Positions 21,286 through 33,129 of a DNA stretch of 64,000 nucleotides are shown piece after piece. The DNA comes from Rhynchopus sp. YZ270_cl-10 (lineage: Eukaryota > Euglenozoa > Diplonemea > Diplonemida > Diplonemidae): assembly GCA_964035575.1 (NCBI GenBank), contig OZ037896.1, forward strand, positions 558,001 to 622,000, in the 5' to 3' direction. Within the stretch, counting starts at the first letter, position 1. Every line of letters begins with the position of its first letter. Both the position numbers and the translations under genes were made by a program. Under the pieces are notes generated by a model that was not told the origin of the DNA, searched no databases, and worked only from the letters and a program-made list of their open reading frames with translations.

Positions 21286-22090
21286 CAGGGTTTTTTCTAG
21301 GGGGAGCGGGGGGGGACGCCGTCCCCCCCCAGATTTTGGGGGGAAACGCGTCCCCCCCCGGGGGGGGACGCATTTTGACTTGGGAAAAAAAGGATATGGG
21401 GGGTGGTTGGGGGTCACCCGCACATACCCCCATTTGGGACACCACGTACGTAACCCGCACCAGAAAAAAAAGGGGAGGCAGGGAGTCGAGCGCGCGCGAA
21501 GCGCGTCTTATCCCCTTCCTGGCATCATTGTGAAGAGGATATAGCGAGGTGAAGTTTCAGACCGTGCCCCCAATTCACTCAATCTTTGCACCATTTGACG
21601 GACCGAACAAAAGAGTGAGAATAAGGGATCGGCAAAAATAAAAAAGTAGCGTACCGTGCGCCTGCGGCGCAACTCAAAACTTATGAGCGGAATCCCACAG
21701 CCCTCTACCATAGTTTGGCTGTAAAAATGTTCAATTTTAGGTCACAATTTTTTGAAATGTTGCGTACCGTGGCTTCGCCAGAAAGTTCTGACCGCCGTTT
21801 CTTCTTGTACTGAGGGAAGGTTCCGTGGAACATGAGAAAAAGGGTTGGTTTGGTTCTTGATGTACGTTACCATCCCACGTTATCACGTATTTACGTGAAA
21901 TGAAGGGGCTTTTTTGCGCGGAGCGCGAAAATTTTTGACCCCTTTTTGGACATATCTTCACGGTTTTGGAAAAATTTTCCATGAAGATAAGCGGAAACCC
22001 TGCTTGCACCTGCGAAAAAAAAATTTTTTTTGGGTGGTTTTTTTGCGTCCCCCCCCAGATCTGAAAAAAAAAATCCTAGAAAAAACCCTG
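21286..22090. mobile_element. Non-autonomous TIR element, 805 bp, CAGGG termini
   Basis: A perfect 15-bp inverted repeat CAGGGTTTTTTCTAG marks both ends, with a 5-bp direct repeat TAGAT outside (21281-21285 and 22091-22095). The insertion splits a dispersed repeat whose unbroken form is seen near 5385, which confirms the boundaries. The core (21640-21830) shares GTAGCGTACCGTGCGCCTGC and the following 150 bp with the element at 6620-7266. It also has GCGCGCGAAGCGCG and long C and G runs. No coding capacity is seen. Confidence 0.82.
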
Positions 22091-23289
22091 TAGATGTAAA
22101 AAAAAAAAATGAGTATCGGTCGGATTAGTGCAGCTGCCGCTGCAAAGTAGTCTGCACTGTCCAGTTTTTTGTCAGAAAAATACGTTCACAGTGCATGGAA
22201 TGTTTGGGGTGTGGGTGTGGGTGTGGTGGGGGTAGCCTTTTTCTTTTCTTTTCTGGAGACGCTAGGTTGCGAGAAACCCACACAGCCCAGGCTGGAAGAG
22301 AGGGAGAGAGAGGGAGAAAGGGAGGAACTCAACAGAACCAAAACAACGACGACAAACGAGAGAGGGAAGAGTGAGAGAGGGAGCTGCGCAAGAAGAAAAA
22401 AAAAAAACAAAACAAAATAAACCCCCCCAGTACTCACAGCCGAACTCGAATAAGGAAAAAAACCCCCCCTCCCCCCAGTGAATAACGTCCCTATTTGACC
22501 CCGATCCCAATTCCTGATTGGAAAGACTTTATAAAATTGCCCTTTTTTTTGCATCACACACTGTGTCACACATCACTTCCCCGCACCCCGTCAGACAACC
22601 GCATTTTTATTCATCAAAAGAGAACAAAGAGCACCCATCTCCTAATAAGAGCAGTTCAGGAACGTGATGTTTGCTTTGGGTCCCTTTTTTTTGCGCGTTT
22701 GAGCATTGATCACATGTCTTCGCTGTCCTCGCCAATGAGGTGCTGAGCTTCGACTGCGACAACCTTCCTCTTCACCATCGGCCACCTGTGTGTGTGTGTG
22801 TGTGTGTGTGTTTCGATAAAAAAGCAAAGCAAAGAAAAACTCATCATCATAAACCGTGCCTCTCGTGCACACTCATCCAAAGTGAAGTCGAGACGGTCAA
22901 GAACTGATGCCGAGTTGCCTATGATTGAAGAGGAATAAGGAAGTGCAAAGGACTGTGAAAAGAAAACTGCTGTAGAAGGACAAGGTGCAGAATAAAACCC
23001 AAATTGAGGGAGGTGTTGGGCTCGACGACCTACGGCATATCCTTGGCACGGCTGCACTCTTCCCTCAAGGACACCAAAGCCAAAGGCCAACTTATACGCA
23101 AAAAAAGGATGAACGTACATCCTTAACGTACATCCTTACACGCCCAGGAGTACCACCTCGCCAGAAGAACGTCCGAGGTGAATGGATTAATGACGAATGA
23201 ATTAATGAATGACGGAATTCGCATAGCATATATGGTGCAGTACGTAAACGGAGAGCGTGAGCCTTTTGGAAGACCCCACGGAAGACGCA
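22091..23289. other. Spacer, including possible 3' end of the first MMPL gene
   Basis: It holds a pyrimidine-rich tract on the minus strand (22260-22420), a TG microsatellite (22788-22811) and a TGCCTCTCGTGCACACTCAT module (22858-22877). The last exon of the gene at 23487-26219 must lie somewhere in about 23000-23300 but is not resolved. Confidence 0.5.
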
Positions 23290-23486
23290 CCTGAATGACG
23301 ACATCAGGGATGGACAGCTGTACATGTACAGCCCGGAGCAGGTACAGGCAGTGAGTGCAATGACAATGACATCAGCAAAAGGGGTGGCGGTGAGGTGCTG
23401 GTCCTTCTTGAATTGAACCCCAGTATATCCCAAAGACAGGACAGCAAGCAAGAAAAGTGTGCACAACAAAACCAACCCATCCATAC

Positions 23487-26219
23487 CAGTTCAGCTCGCC
23501 CAGAAGCCCCATGAGCGCAGGCACCAACAGCGAACGCACCACGAATGTGTCGAAGAGCACAGCAAACACCTGTTTTTTTGTAATCGTGTAAATACAGAAC
23601 GCTTTTTTTGTAGCATCGACAATCACCCCTGTCCGACCGTCTACACAAAGTTGCCCCCGGGCTAATCAATTTCAAAAGGTAAAGATGGAGATCATTCTCA
23701 ACACCCAAAGTACTTTTAAGACAACACATGGTTGCTATCTCCTCCGGGGATTTTTTACTGTTTCCCCCCTAAAATTCCCCAAATCCACATACCATGTAGA
23801 ACGACAGCTGGTGCATGAAGGGCTCCTTCGAGAAGAAGAGTCCACAGAACGCCATGGCCATGATGACTCCTGCAGCCGTGATGATGTACCCAGTGTGCGC
23901 AAGCCCCTGGCAGATGGCCTGCTGTGTGGAGAGGCCCTCCTCCTGGTAGCACTCCACAATGCGCGTCACAAGGAACACGTCGTAGTCAAGACCAATGCCA
24001 ACCACAATCGAGAACGACATCAGCGGCACAATGTACACAATTGCGTGTGTGCAGTCGAAGCCCATGAAGTGCATCCACCCCATCGAGCAGTCCTCATACG
24101 TCATCGTCGCAAACCCGTACACCCACACCACCGTCACACCGATGGTCACAACCGAGCGCAGCGGGATGAAGAGCGACTTAAACGAGAACAGCACGAACAG
24201 GAAGAGGACCGTGGTCGTGATCGCCACCATCGGGTCGAAGTCGCTGTCGACGCTTGCCATGGCGTCGATCGAGTCTGCAGGGGTGCCGATGATGAGCACC
24301 TTCATGTCTGTCTCCTTGTAAAACTCCTCAGCGTAATCGCGTGCAGCGTACAGCCAGTCCCTCCCGACAGGGCTCATGGAGGCGAACCTAGGTGTGAAGC
24401 GTGCAATCATTGCGGTAGAGCTGAGCACATCCGTCTGGTTGTTGAGACACATGCACGCAAGCAGGAAGAGCGGCCTGCACTCCTGCCCCATGGTGAACAT
24501 GTTGGGCTCCTCGTCATTGTAGAAGTTCTGACACGTCACACCGTCCAGCGCTGCCCCAGCACTGCACAGTGTTGTGTACACAGCCGAGAGCTCAACACCA
24601 CCTGCATAGCTTGGTGCGTTGTAGTCGCTTGTGTTTGTGTCAAATGGAAGCGACGCTAGACCCAGGATCGCACGCTGTGTGAGACTCCACATGGCCGGAG
24701 CATCCGGGTCAATGAGCGGCTGTGTACCGTTGGGGAGGAACAGGATGCTGTATGCGTAGATCTGTCCGTACCCGAAGGCATCACCCATCTCGACGTAGGC
24801 CTTTGTCACATCCTCGCCCTTCGGGAGGTAGAGCAGGTTCTCGTCTGTGGTTGTGTACGAAAAGGACTTTGGGGAGAACGGCGCCACCGCACCAAGCACA
24901 ACAAGAACCACACAGATGTTCGTCGGGTACGACGTCACGAAGAGACCAAGCTTATACCATCTGTTGTCCTCCAGGAGCGGCGAGGTTGTGGCGCTCTCCT
25001 CTTCACAGTGCGGGTCTGCGTGGGAACGGCGTGTGGTGTTCTGCACGAAGCCGTCTGCGTTGAGCACGTCTGACTCCTTCTTTGCCTTGCTTCTGCACTT
25101 CTCGAAGAACCCTGGGAACGAAAGCAGCAAGAGCGGGATGAGGAACAGGTTTGTGAGCAGCACAATAAGCAGCACGGTACCACACCCCACACCAAACGAC
25201 TGAATGATGTTCAGCTTGAAAAACGTCAGCCCGAGGAACGACACTGCAAGGGTCAGCCCCGACACTGAGATGGTGTGCCCCGCAGTCAGCAGCATCTGCA
25301 CTACCGCAGCAGGGGTGTCAAACTCGCCGCAACTCTCCACCTGCAGCTTCAACTCCTCTGAGTAGCGCGACAGAAGGAACAGCCCGTAATCGATCGACAT
25401 CGCAATCATCAACGACATCATCAACGACGGCGCCGAAGCGAAGATGTCCATCCCGAACGTAATCAGATACATCACACCAAACGAAATCGCCATCGCCGAA
25501 AGCAGACAACAAATGGACGCAAGCAGCAGACGCAGCGACCCGAGGATGAACGCTAGCAGAAGCATACTCAACGGGAGCACAACTGCATCCATACGCTCCA
25601 AATCCGAAGAAGAGTTCTTAATCATGACACGCAAGAAGGCGGAACACCCCATAAACGTCATATCATACATCTCAGCGTTGTTCGCCTCTCTCGCATCCTT
25701 TGCAGCATGGTCCTCCAACCAATTCGCAAAGTTGCATGCATGGTTACTCGTACAATCCGCGCCTAAGGTAATCGAGATGAACGTTGCATCCTGAGCGCCG
25801 TTCACAAAGGTAGCCCCAGACCCTGCGTCCATCGCCTCGAAGGAGTAGTACCCTCCACAGGACAGCAGAATGTTTGTGCCTCCAGGCCACTTCGCTGCGC
25901 GTTTGCAGAAGTCGATGGAAAAGGCCTCCAGTTGGTTGGTCAGAATGCTTGCATTGGTAGGGTGCTTATATTTAATAAAGAGCGCCAGGTCAGCAGTGTT
26001 TTTGATGTTCGGAAACGCCTCGTTCATCACCTCTCTTGCCTTTGCGGATTCAGAGTTGTCTGGTGGGTTGAACGTCTGCGACGTCGCGGGGATAAACTTC
26101 GGTGCAAGCCACCCGCATGCACCGAGCACCAAAAGGAAACAAATCCATATGACCACCTTGTACCGTTTCATGTTACGGACATAACCTTCTATGAAACGCT
26201 GTGGATTGATGTTAAACAT
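23487..26219 (-). CDS. MMPL/patched-type RND transporter 1 (last exon unresolved)
   Basis: Exon 1 is 26219-23793 (809 residues from MFNINPQRF). Exon 2 is 23569-23487. They are joined across a 223-nt intron (donor GTATGT after FYM, acceptor AAACAG). Exon 2 reads VFAVLFDTFVVRSLLVPALMGLLGELNW, the classic MMPL C-terminal helix. Twelve-TM RND architecture: TM1 at about 18-40, a large extracellular domain, a first bundle containing SIDYGLFLLSRYSEEL, a second extracellular domain, and a second bundle containing GLDYDVFLVTRIVE. Both Asp-Tyr pairs expected for proton relay are present. The second donor (GTATGG at 23486) matches the paralogue at 33130-36564. A possible final exon starts at 23290 (TTCAG acceptor) but shows no similarity to the paralogue's tail. 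The start follows a TTTTTGCAG acceptor 25 nt upstream. Likely a lipid or sterol-type exporter; substrate unknown. Confidence 0.88.
23570..23792 (-). other. Cis-spliced intron 1 of MMPL transporter 1
   Basis: 223 nt, GTATGT...AAACAG, phase 0. Splicing removes an in-frame stop just after FYM and joins two parts of one MMPL domain. The position is identical to the intron at 33463-33864 in the paralogue. Confidence 0.85.
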
Positions 26220-27895
26220 ATTGGCCAAGAGGTACGTGTTGTGCCTGCAAAAAGGGTGTGAAAAAATGAAGATGAAGAGGAAGAAAAGGGGTGATTTAAG
26301 AGGGGGGGAGAAAAAAAAAGGGGGTGCGTTTTTGTTTGACATCAGGAAAGAGAAAAAAAATTTCAAAAAAAAATACCCAAAAAGAAGACTTTGTTGTCAC
26401 AAATAAGTCAAAAAAAAAATTGCTATCGATAACCATTTGCTTGGTTTGTAGAGGCGGGCTCGGTTGTGTTCCACGCTCGTAGGCGTCCATAGGAATCTTT
26501 CATTGGAAAGAACACAGGATTTGTAATATTGCCCCTTACCCTCTCCTCCCCTACATTGATTTCAATACTATACCTCACCCCACCACTAGGAAACCCTACT
26601 CAAGGGGAGTGAAGGAAGGTTGTGGGAAAAGGGTTGAAAAGGGTGCAGATGCCCCACAGTGCATAAAAATCATCATATCTTAGAATAAAAGAGACCGTTG
26701 GGAGACACCTCAACGGGATATAGAGAAAAGAGAAAGCGTACGTGAGGGTACCTGATAAGAACAAGGACGCCCTTTTCTTGGGGTTTTCTGAATTTTCGGT
26801 GAAAAAAAAAAAAGTCAGTTACTGTTCTTGGGGGGGTACGACGTTCATCACCAAAAGAGCTTTCCACAGCGGAAACTGGAGCCCCTCACACAAAAAATCG
26901 GATTTACTCAGGGCGGGGGGGGATCATCCAAGAGCCCTGGGTGCACATCCACCGCCACCTAAGTTCTGTTGTCGACTTTTTCAAAACTCAAAATGGCGGG
27001 GCTGTGCACCTCTCATAAAAAAAAATCAAAAAAAGACGAATTTACTTGTTTTGCCCAGGATATCCGGATCGCAAACGAAGTGATCCTCGGTCCTTTCATT
27101 GCACAATACTTGGAAAAAAAAAAACATGGGAGACAACCACACTCTTCTTATCAACTTCTTATGGGCTCTTAGCACTCTAGCAGGAAGAGCACTTTGATTC
27201 TCACACTGTGCAACGTTCCACTCTGAGGGACTACCCACAACTGTTGCAACACAACACACTCACCCTTTATAAAAAAAATCAGACAGTGTGTTCGCAAACG
27301 AGAAAAGCGTCTGCAGCAGCACAAAATACAAACAGGAACGAGACGGATTAAAATGAGCACAATAACGGAAAGTGGGAAGACGAAGGAGAGAGATGGAGAG
27401 GGGGCAAAGTAAGGAAAGCTCGTGACAAAAAAAAAAAAAAAAAAGAGTGAAGGGGGGCTGTAGTTGGTCCAGCTACCGCCTCAGAGAGGCCAGGTGAGCG
27501 CTAGTTGCACTTTGCTGACACAACAAAATAGTAATGGCAAGCATTTGTTTTTTTTTTTTTTTTGTTACGCAAAGCACAAAACTGTATCGGAAACCCCAAA
27601 ACAAGGGAAAAGAGAAAATATTGGAGTTTCTGTGCATAAAAAAAATAGGAGAAATTGTGTAAGATGTGAACGTAAGCCTAAGCTTTGTACACATCTTTCA
27701 AAAGAGAAAAGAAACGGAAACAGATGCCCACGGGAGCACAGCCATCGTTTTTTCTTAATTTCTACCCCATCAGCCGAAATCACGGAAATTTCAGTGTTCA
27801 TGCAAGGCAGTTTTTGTCATATTGTGCGGGCCCTTGAGCGGGCTTCACAATGAAAAGAAAGAGGCTATAAGATAAACGTAGCCAGTCACCTTAGT
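26220..27895. other. Spacer upstream of the first MMPL transporter
   Basis: No gene seen. It holds the acceptor tract for the transporter (26245-26275 on the minus strand), many A/T homopolymers, and G-rich blocks near 26830 and 26915. Confidence 0.5.
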
Positions 27896-27907
27896 AAAAA
27901 AAGTAGA

Positions 27908-28115
27908 GTTGAAATACAAAGCCCTCTCGTGACAGTGCACCTTGGTACAATGACCGGCTGCACCGGGGGTGGACACCCAACCATGCAGACCTACATCCAT
28001 TTCGTGGTTTACATCTGATATATGCGTATGCACCAAGGATACAATTCTATCTCGGTGAGGGCCGAGCAATCAAGAAACGAGGGAAGTTTTCCAAGAAAGA
28101 GAAATTGAAAGTGCA
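27908..28115 (+). repeat. Dispersed modules fused to a partial copy of the 300-bp unit
   Basis: TTGAAATACAAAGCCCTCTC module, then the second half of the unit found at 28288-28587 (from CATTTCGTGGTTTACATCTG to GAAAGAGAAATTGAAAGT), ending in GCAAACGCCTCACCG. Confidence 0.75.
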
Positions 28116-28287
28116 AACGCCTCACCGAATATTTTGTTGTAATATTTTTGATTATTATTCTTTTTTAACTACAAAAAAGACAGCAGCCACGATTTAAAAA
28201 AGCATTTGACAGCGCGACCTCACCGTACATCGGCAGAGGAGAAAAAAAAAAAAGAAAAAAAAAAACTGATGAACGCGAGAGAGAAAA

Positions 28288-28785
28288 GTTGATAAAGATG
28301 ATTGCCATCCTCTGCAATTATACATCTTCCAACACCCATCTCCAACCTCGAAATCTATGTAGGACCGCATGGTTGAGGTCTTACATCCATTTCTTGGTTG
28401 GGGGCCACTTGCAATACAAAATCCCTCTCATGACAGTACACCAGGTGGACCCCCAACCATACGGGTCCTACATCCATTTCGTGGTTTACATCTGATATAT
28501 GCGTATGCACCAAGGATACAATTCTATCTCGGTGAGGGCCGAGCAATCAAGAAACGAGGGAAGTTTTCCAAGAAAGAGAAATTGAAAGTTGATAAAGATG
28601 ATTGCCATCCTCTGCAATTATACATCTTACAACACCCATCTCCAACCTCGAAATCTATGTAGGACCGCATGGTTGAGGTCTTACATCCATTTCTTGGTTG
28701 GGGGCCACTTGCAATACAAAATCCCTCTCATGACAGTACACCAGGTGGACCCCCAACCATACGGGTCCTACATCCATTTCGAGGT
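28288..28785 (+). repeat. Tandem duplication with exact 300-bp period
   Basis: Unit 1 is 28288-28587 and starts GTTGATAAAGATGATTGCC. Unit 2 starts at 28588 and is cut short near 28782, where it changes to AGGTCGAGACC. The two are almost identical (a few substitutions, e.g. CTTCCAACAC against CTTACAACAC). The unit contains two rearranged copies of the ATACAA...CTCTCATGACAGTACACC module. Confidence 0.9.
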
Positions 28786-30092
28786 CGAGACCGTTGACAT
28801 CTGGGGCGGGGGAAAGGGGGGGGGGGAATGAACATTATTACTCTCACGAAGTTGTTATCTTGGGAGGTGCAAAAAAAAAGAAAATGAAAAATAAAAAATC
28901 CTGAAACGAAACAAAAAAAAAAAATTGAAACAGAACAGTTGTCTCTCCCCCCCTCACCTGCCCTCCCCTGGGACTCAATACGATGCGCTTTTTAAAAGAG
29001 CAAGCACTTTAGAGGGAGGCCCTTTTTAAAGAAGAAAAACAAACGGACAATAAGACTGACCAGAACCTTTGCCAAACTAGAATACAGAATGGTGCACTTT
29101 GCTAACAGCACAGTGCAAAATGTCGGTAAACCCCTTTTTCTTCCCTCTCTCCCTTAAAGGCAACCATGAGACGAAACAAAACGACCGGACACACGGCAAA
29201 TTCCAGCTAGAAAAAAAAAAGATACACAACAAATGGATGGGATGACATTGACGCATCCTCCCCTAGACAAGATTGGACAATAGAAAATATGGAATATGTT
29301 AGACGTAACGTACAGTAACACAACAAAAGTTTGCTTTTGAAAATACAACAGCCCTCTCTCGTGACAGTGTATGTTTTGGTACGAGAGGTGGGCTTGAGGT
29401 GGACCCCCCCAACAACCCAAAATGGGGTGGAACAAAATATCGGTGGGGTTAAAAAAAACCCCCCTCTCCTGAGAGTTTTTGAAATCCCAAAAAACCCACC
29501 TTAGTTTTTTACCCCTCTCCGGTGTTGTGTTAACGCGGTAACGTTTTTTTTTTTCCCGTCGATCAGAGGCTTTTCGCCTCGGAGGTCTATGGTATACGAC
29601 CTGCCTCTCGTGATAACACATCCAATAAAACAAAAAAAAAATTGAGCAGAATTTTCTTTCCAGTTTCTTTTTTTTGTTGCTTTGACATCTCCAACCAGGA
29701 TCGGTGGATTCGGCGCTTCAAGACGCTGTGGCTGAAGGCGTTTGTTTGTGTGTATAATACTTTTGTTTCTTTCCTTTTGAAAACTTGGTTTTTGGAGTTA
29801 GTGCAGACCATCCGAGAATGAGCTCCACTATTTTTTTTTCTTCTTTTTCTCTTCGTAGCAAAGAAACACCTGAGAAAAAAAATGTGCAACATGTGCTACC
29901 TTACGTTTTGTGTTAAATTCGTTGTAGTTCCTAGGTATTGTTTCTAATGCGACTGTATTTTGTGTGACATCTTTGTGGCGTACATTTTTAAAAAAAAAAC
30001 ACATGAATTCATCTTCAAAAAGAAAGCAGGAGCTTCAAAACACACTCCAACGATTTAATTAAAAAATCCACATTTTTGTTTGTTCAGAGAGC
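28786..30092. other. Spacer with scattered modules
   Basis: No gene recognised. It contains a TACAACAGCCCTCTCTCGTGACAG copy (29342-29375), a TGCCTCTCGTGATAACACATC hairpin relative (29600-29622) and a GAAAACTTGG...GAGCTCCACTA module (29776-29830). Confidence 0.55.
29776..29830 (+). repeat. Dispersed module GAAAACTTGG ... ATGAGCTCCACTA
   Basis: Related copies at 40879-40939 and 41357-41413 read GAAAACTTGGTTTG, then GTGTAGACACCCGAGGATGA and CTCCACTATA. All three are in + orientation. Confidence 0.7.
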
Positions 30093-30097
30093 TCCGG

Positions 30098-30235
30098 CCA
30101 CCTGATTTTTACCCCGCGTGTAGGCGCGAAAAGGCGCGAAAAGGCCCGTAGAGGCCCGAAGAGGCCCGAAAAGGCCAAACCCCACCCATTTTTCCCAGCC
30201 TTTACGCGCCTATACGCGGGGTAAAAATCAGGTGG
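30098..30235. mobile_element. MITE, 138 bp, with 5-bp target duplication
   Basis: Long terminal inverted repeats (CCACCTGATTTTTACCCCGC and its complement, continuing through TAGGCGCG), flanked by the direct repeat TCCGG (30093-30097 and 30236-30240). The centre is a short tandem of AAAAGGC and GAGGCCCGA words. No coding sequence. Confidence 0.85.
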
Positions 30236-30240
30236 TCCGG

Positions 30241-31400
30241 ACAAAAAAAAAAAAAAAACTCCCTCGAATTCTTTAAAGAAGGCCTGTGAGTGGCTTGCTC
30301 AGCCTCCTAAAAGAGTGTCGTTCGTTTTGTCTGACATTGTATTGTCATTTTTATTATTCGTTGTATCAGATGAGGAAACCAAAACATCTTTTTTTTTGGA
30401 AATGAAAGTATAAAAGAAAAACCGAGTAAAGATGAACCTAAGCGTTTGTTGGGGTGATCGGGGTACTTTCTTCGGTGTACTTTTCTGGAACAAAATTCGC
30501 AAAACCTGAAATGCATAGCGTAAAGTGTGTAATAACTATTCTGTGGGGGTGATATTTTTATTACCGCAATACGTTCCTACCTGGCAGTGAAGAGGAAACC
30601 TCTTTGAGGCCAAAAAAAATCGCAAAAAAAAAAAAAAAAAAAAAAATCGCAACTGCGAATATTTCGAATTGTTCTTCTAATTTTTCCTGGTTTGCGAATT
30701 TTTGCAGCAGAATAGTACACACCCTGATCACCCCATTTGTGCTTTGCACATCAATACTTGAAAGATGCATACACGTCACGCATCTTTTTTAAAATATGGG
30801 AGGGGAGGAAACACACGTCTACTATGGTGCGAAATTTCAAGTAAACAATAAAATGGCTACATGTTCGGTTGTTGCGTGTCGGTGTGAGGGGGGTTTTTTT
30901 TGAAGGGGGAGTGAAGCTTTTTGTATTTTTCTTTTGTTTTTATCAGGATGGTTCTGTAATGCAGAAGTTAAAACGTTTACGAGTGTTGACAAGGCACCAA
31001 ATGTCAAAAAAAAAAAACAAAAGAGGCAAGATTACTGTGCGCATAATAAGGTGAAGTTGATAGTGCAAACGCCTCTGGGACGCAGGGCACCGACACTCCG
31101 CGGGGGGTAATAATAATAAAATACCACCCCAAAAAGACCAGGGGCAGACAGGGGGGCTGCAGAACGACTTCAAAAAAAAGATTGGCTTTGAAATACAAAG
31201 CCCTCTCGATTGACAGTGTACCAGAAAAAAAGAAACGTTGAAAAGATGAATATGGACTCGTCCGGAAACCCCTCTGGTAAGATTCATCCTTTTGGGTATT
31301 TTTGGGTTTTTTTGATGATGTCCCCCACAAAAAGTGCATCTAGGTGATATTCTGATATGAAAATAGGTTTTTGGGGGGGTCTGAGGCTATATTTTCGCTT
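30241..31400. other. Spacer with scattered modules
   Basis: No gene seen. It holds a GATGAACCTAAGC half-module (30431-30445), long A runs (30620-30646), a GTTGATAGTGCAAACGCCTC module with GGGACGCAGGGCACCGACAC (31053-31096) and a TTTGAAATACAAAGCCCTCT copy (31188-31222). Confidence 0.55.
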
Positions 31401-31405
31401 TTTAA

Positions 31406-31894
31406 TCAGATTTTCAGCCTTTTATTGTCGTTCTTCTGGATCTCTTCTCTCTTTCTCTTAATCCTGCCATGCCGCCTTGACAAGGTTTCATTGACCTCTG
31501 TCAAATCTACTGGATCAATGCCAGGGACTTTTGCTTTGCGGGTCACCTTGGATGTGGAGACTCCATAGTAAATACAGGTTCCCTCCATGTCAGAGTACAC
31601 GCTGAAATGACACGACTGTTGCTCGGGTAGCAGTACACAGAAGAAAAGAGATTGATGGAAAGAAGGGTGCACTGATACGTATGAGTACGAGGGAATGAGA
31701 TAACAAAGGCGTGGGGAAGCTCGCGCAGGGCACCGACAATGACCCCTACGGTAAGGATCTCCTGACAACAAGAATCATCAGAGAGATGGTTCGAAACGAC
31801 ACCAAGTGTGCGTCGCACCCATTCTTACCGTGTTTCTCGACAAAAAAGTGAACTTCACTGCTGTCATTGCCACGTTTATGAAATGTCCAAAAAT
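31406..31894 (-). pseudogene. Transposase-like remnant of a DNA transposon
   Basis: On the minus strand a frame reads SSEVHFFVEKHGKNGCDAH (about 31860-31805). A neighbouring frame continues LGVVSNHLSDDSCCQEILTVG and VIVGALRELPHAF, and a third has VYSDMEGTCIYYGVSTSKVTR with a basic tail ending at 31406. The H-G-K-x-x-C-D pattern after an aromatic-rich strand resembles a motif shared by several eukaryotic cut-and-paste transposases. The fragment is out of frame in at least two places and its 5' side is cut by the small element at 31895-32006. Family not assigned. Confidence 0.4.
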
Positions 31895-32006
31895 CAGGGC
31901 GTTCGCCCCGGGGCGAAAAATATTTTTTTTCGTTAAAAAAATCTTTTCCTGAAAAAATGACATTTTATTTCGCCCCAGGGCTTCGCCCCACCGGGGCGAA
32001 ACCCTG
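31895..32006. mobile_element. Short CAGGG-type inverted-repeat element, about 112 bp
   Basis: The left end is CAGGGCGTTCGCCCCGG; the right end is the complement of CAGGGTTTCGCCCCGG. The centre is AT-rich with a TTTCGCCCC repeat. Ends resemble those of the 21286 and 44108 elements. A target duplication is not clear. Confidence 0.6.
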
Positions 32007-33129
32007 TATAAATAAATAAATAAAAAAAAAAAAAGGGGAAAAAAAAAAAAAAAAAAGAGAGAGAGATTTCTCCCCACCACCCTGTAGACCCCCCCGGAGG
32101 GGGGGTCGCAGAGGGGTGTCCACTGTACTCAAAATCATCCGCAAACCCGCCTGCCGTGAGAGGAAGTTTCCCCAGCACTCCCGCTCCTCAATCCTGCAGT
32201 CTGCTGAAGGTGCCCCGTACCCCCTGTTATAGAAGGTGTCACTGCTCGTGTCAACTCTATCTTCAACGGCAGAGAGACGTTTTAGTTTATTGAAAATAAT
32301 CAAACTAAGGATGAAGTCTCATATGACAGATGCCTCTCTCTTGTGCATCTGTTTGATTAAACAGCACAAAGAGACCCTCAGTGAGGGGGGGATTGATGAA
32401 ATTCTCCATCGTTTTGCTGGTTTTAGTATCAGGAAAGTTCAGCTGTAATAGCACTTGTGCTGGGGAAGGGATCACGCGCAAATCGCAATTTTTTTTGACC
32501 ACTCAGTACCAGGGATTCACCCCCCACGAACTAGCTTCTCTCCGGCGGGAAAATTTTTTTTTGACCTATTTTAAGCACTAGTAAAAAAGCAAAAATTTCG
32601 GATTTTTTGGCATTTCGCCACGATCAGGAAAAAACGATGGCGATAGCGAACGCCCTGCCAAAAATACGTAAAAAAATATAAGTAAAAAGGGGGGGAGCGG
32701 AAATAAACAAAATAATGATCAAAATATGCCCTCTGGGGTGGTAGGTGTATGGCGGGTATCAAAAAATTGGGTTGTTTGGGTGTTTTGAGCAGAAAAACCT
32801 CAAAAAACCCCCAAAAGGATGAATCTTACCAGGAGGGTTTCCGGACGGACCCATATGGAAGAACATAACACATCCTAAAACAGAATCCATCTTGCTGCGG
32901 GCTGAGTTTTGAAAACCCGCGGCCCCAAAAAGGCTTTAGCGGAATACTTTGCATTTTTTTGTTTCCCCCGTTTTTTTTTTTTTTTGTGCAGTGTGTTACA
33001 GCATCCCCCATCGCTCCGAGTGATCCCTCCCCCCCACCTCCCCACCACCCACCCCCCCCCGCATTCCCTGCTAACTACTCACCAGTTTATAACCAAACCA
33101 GCGACCCCTGTTCATTTACCCGGCCCAAT
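32007..33129. other. Spacer 3' of the second MMPL transporter
   Basis: It has A-rich and G/C-run sequence at 32020-32110. A GATGCCTCTCTCTTGTGCATC hairpin relative lies at 32330-32350. The remainder is AT-rich. No gene recognised. Confidence 0.5.

Noticed and set aside
23092-23484. 130-residue frame as the last exons of MMPL transporter 1
   Set aside because: It runs through the expected intron and has no similarity to the paralogue's tail; left unresolved.
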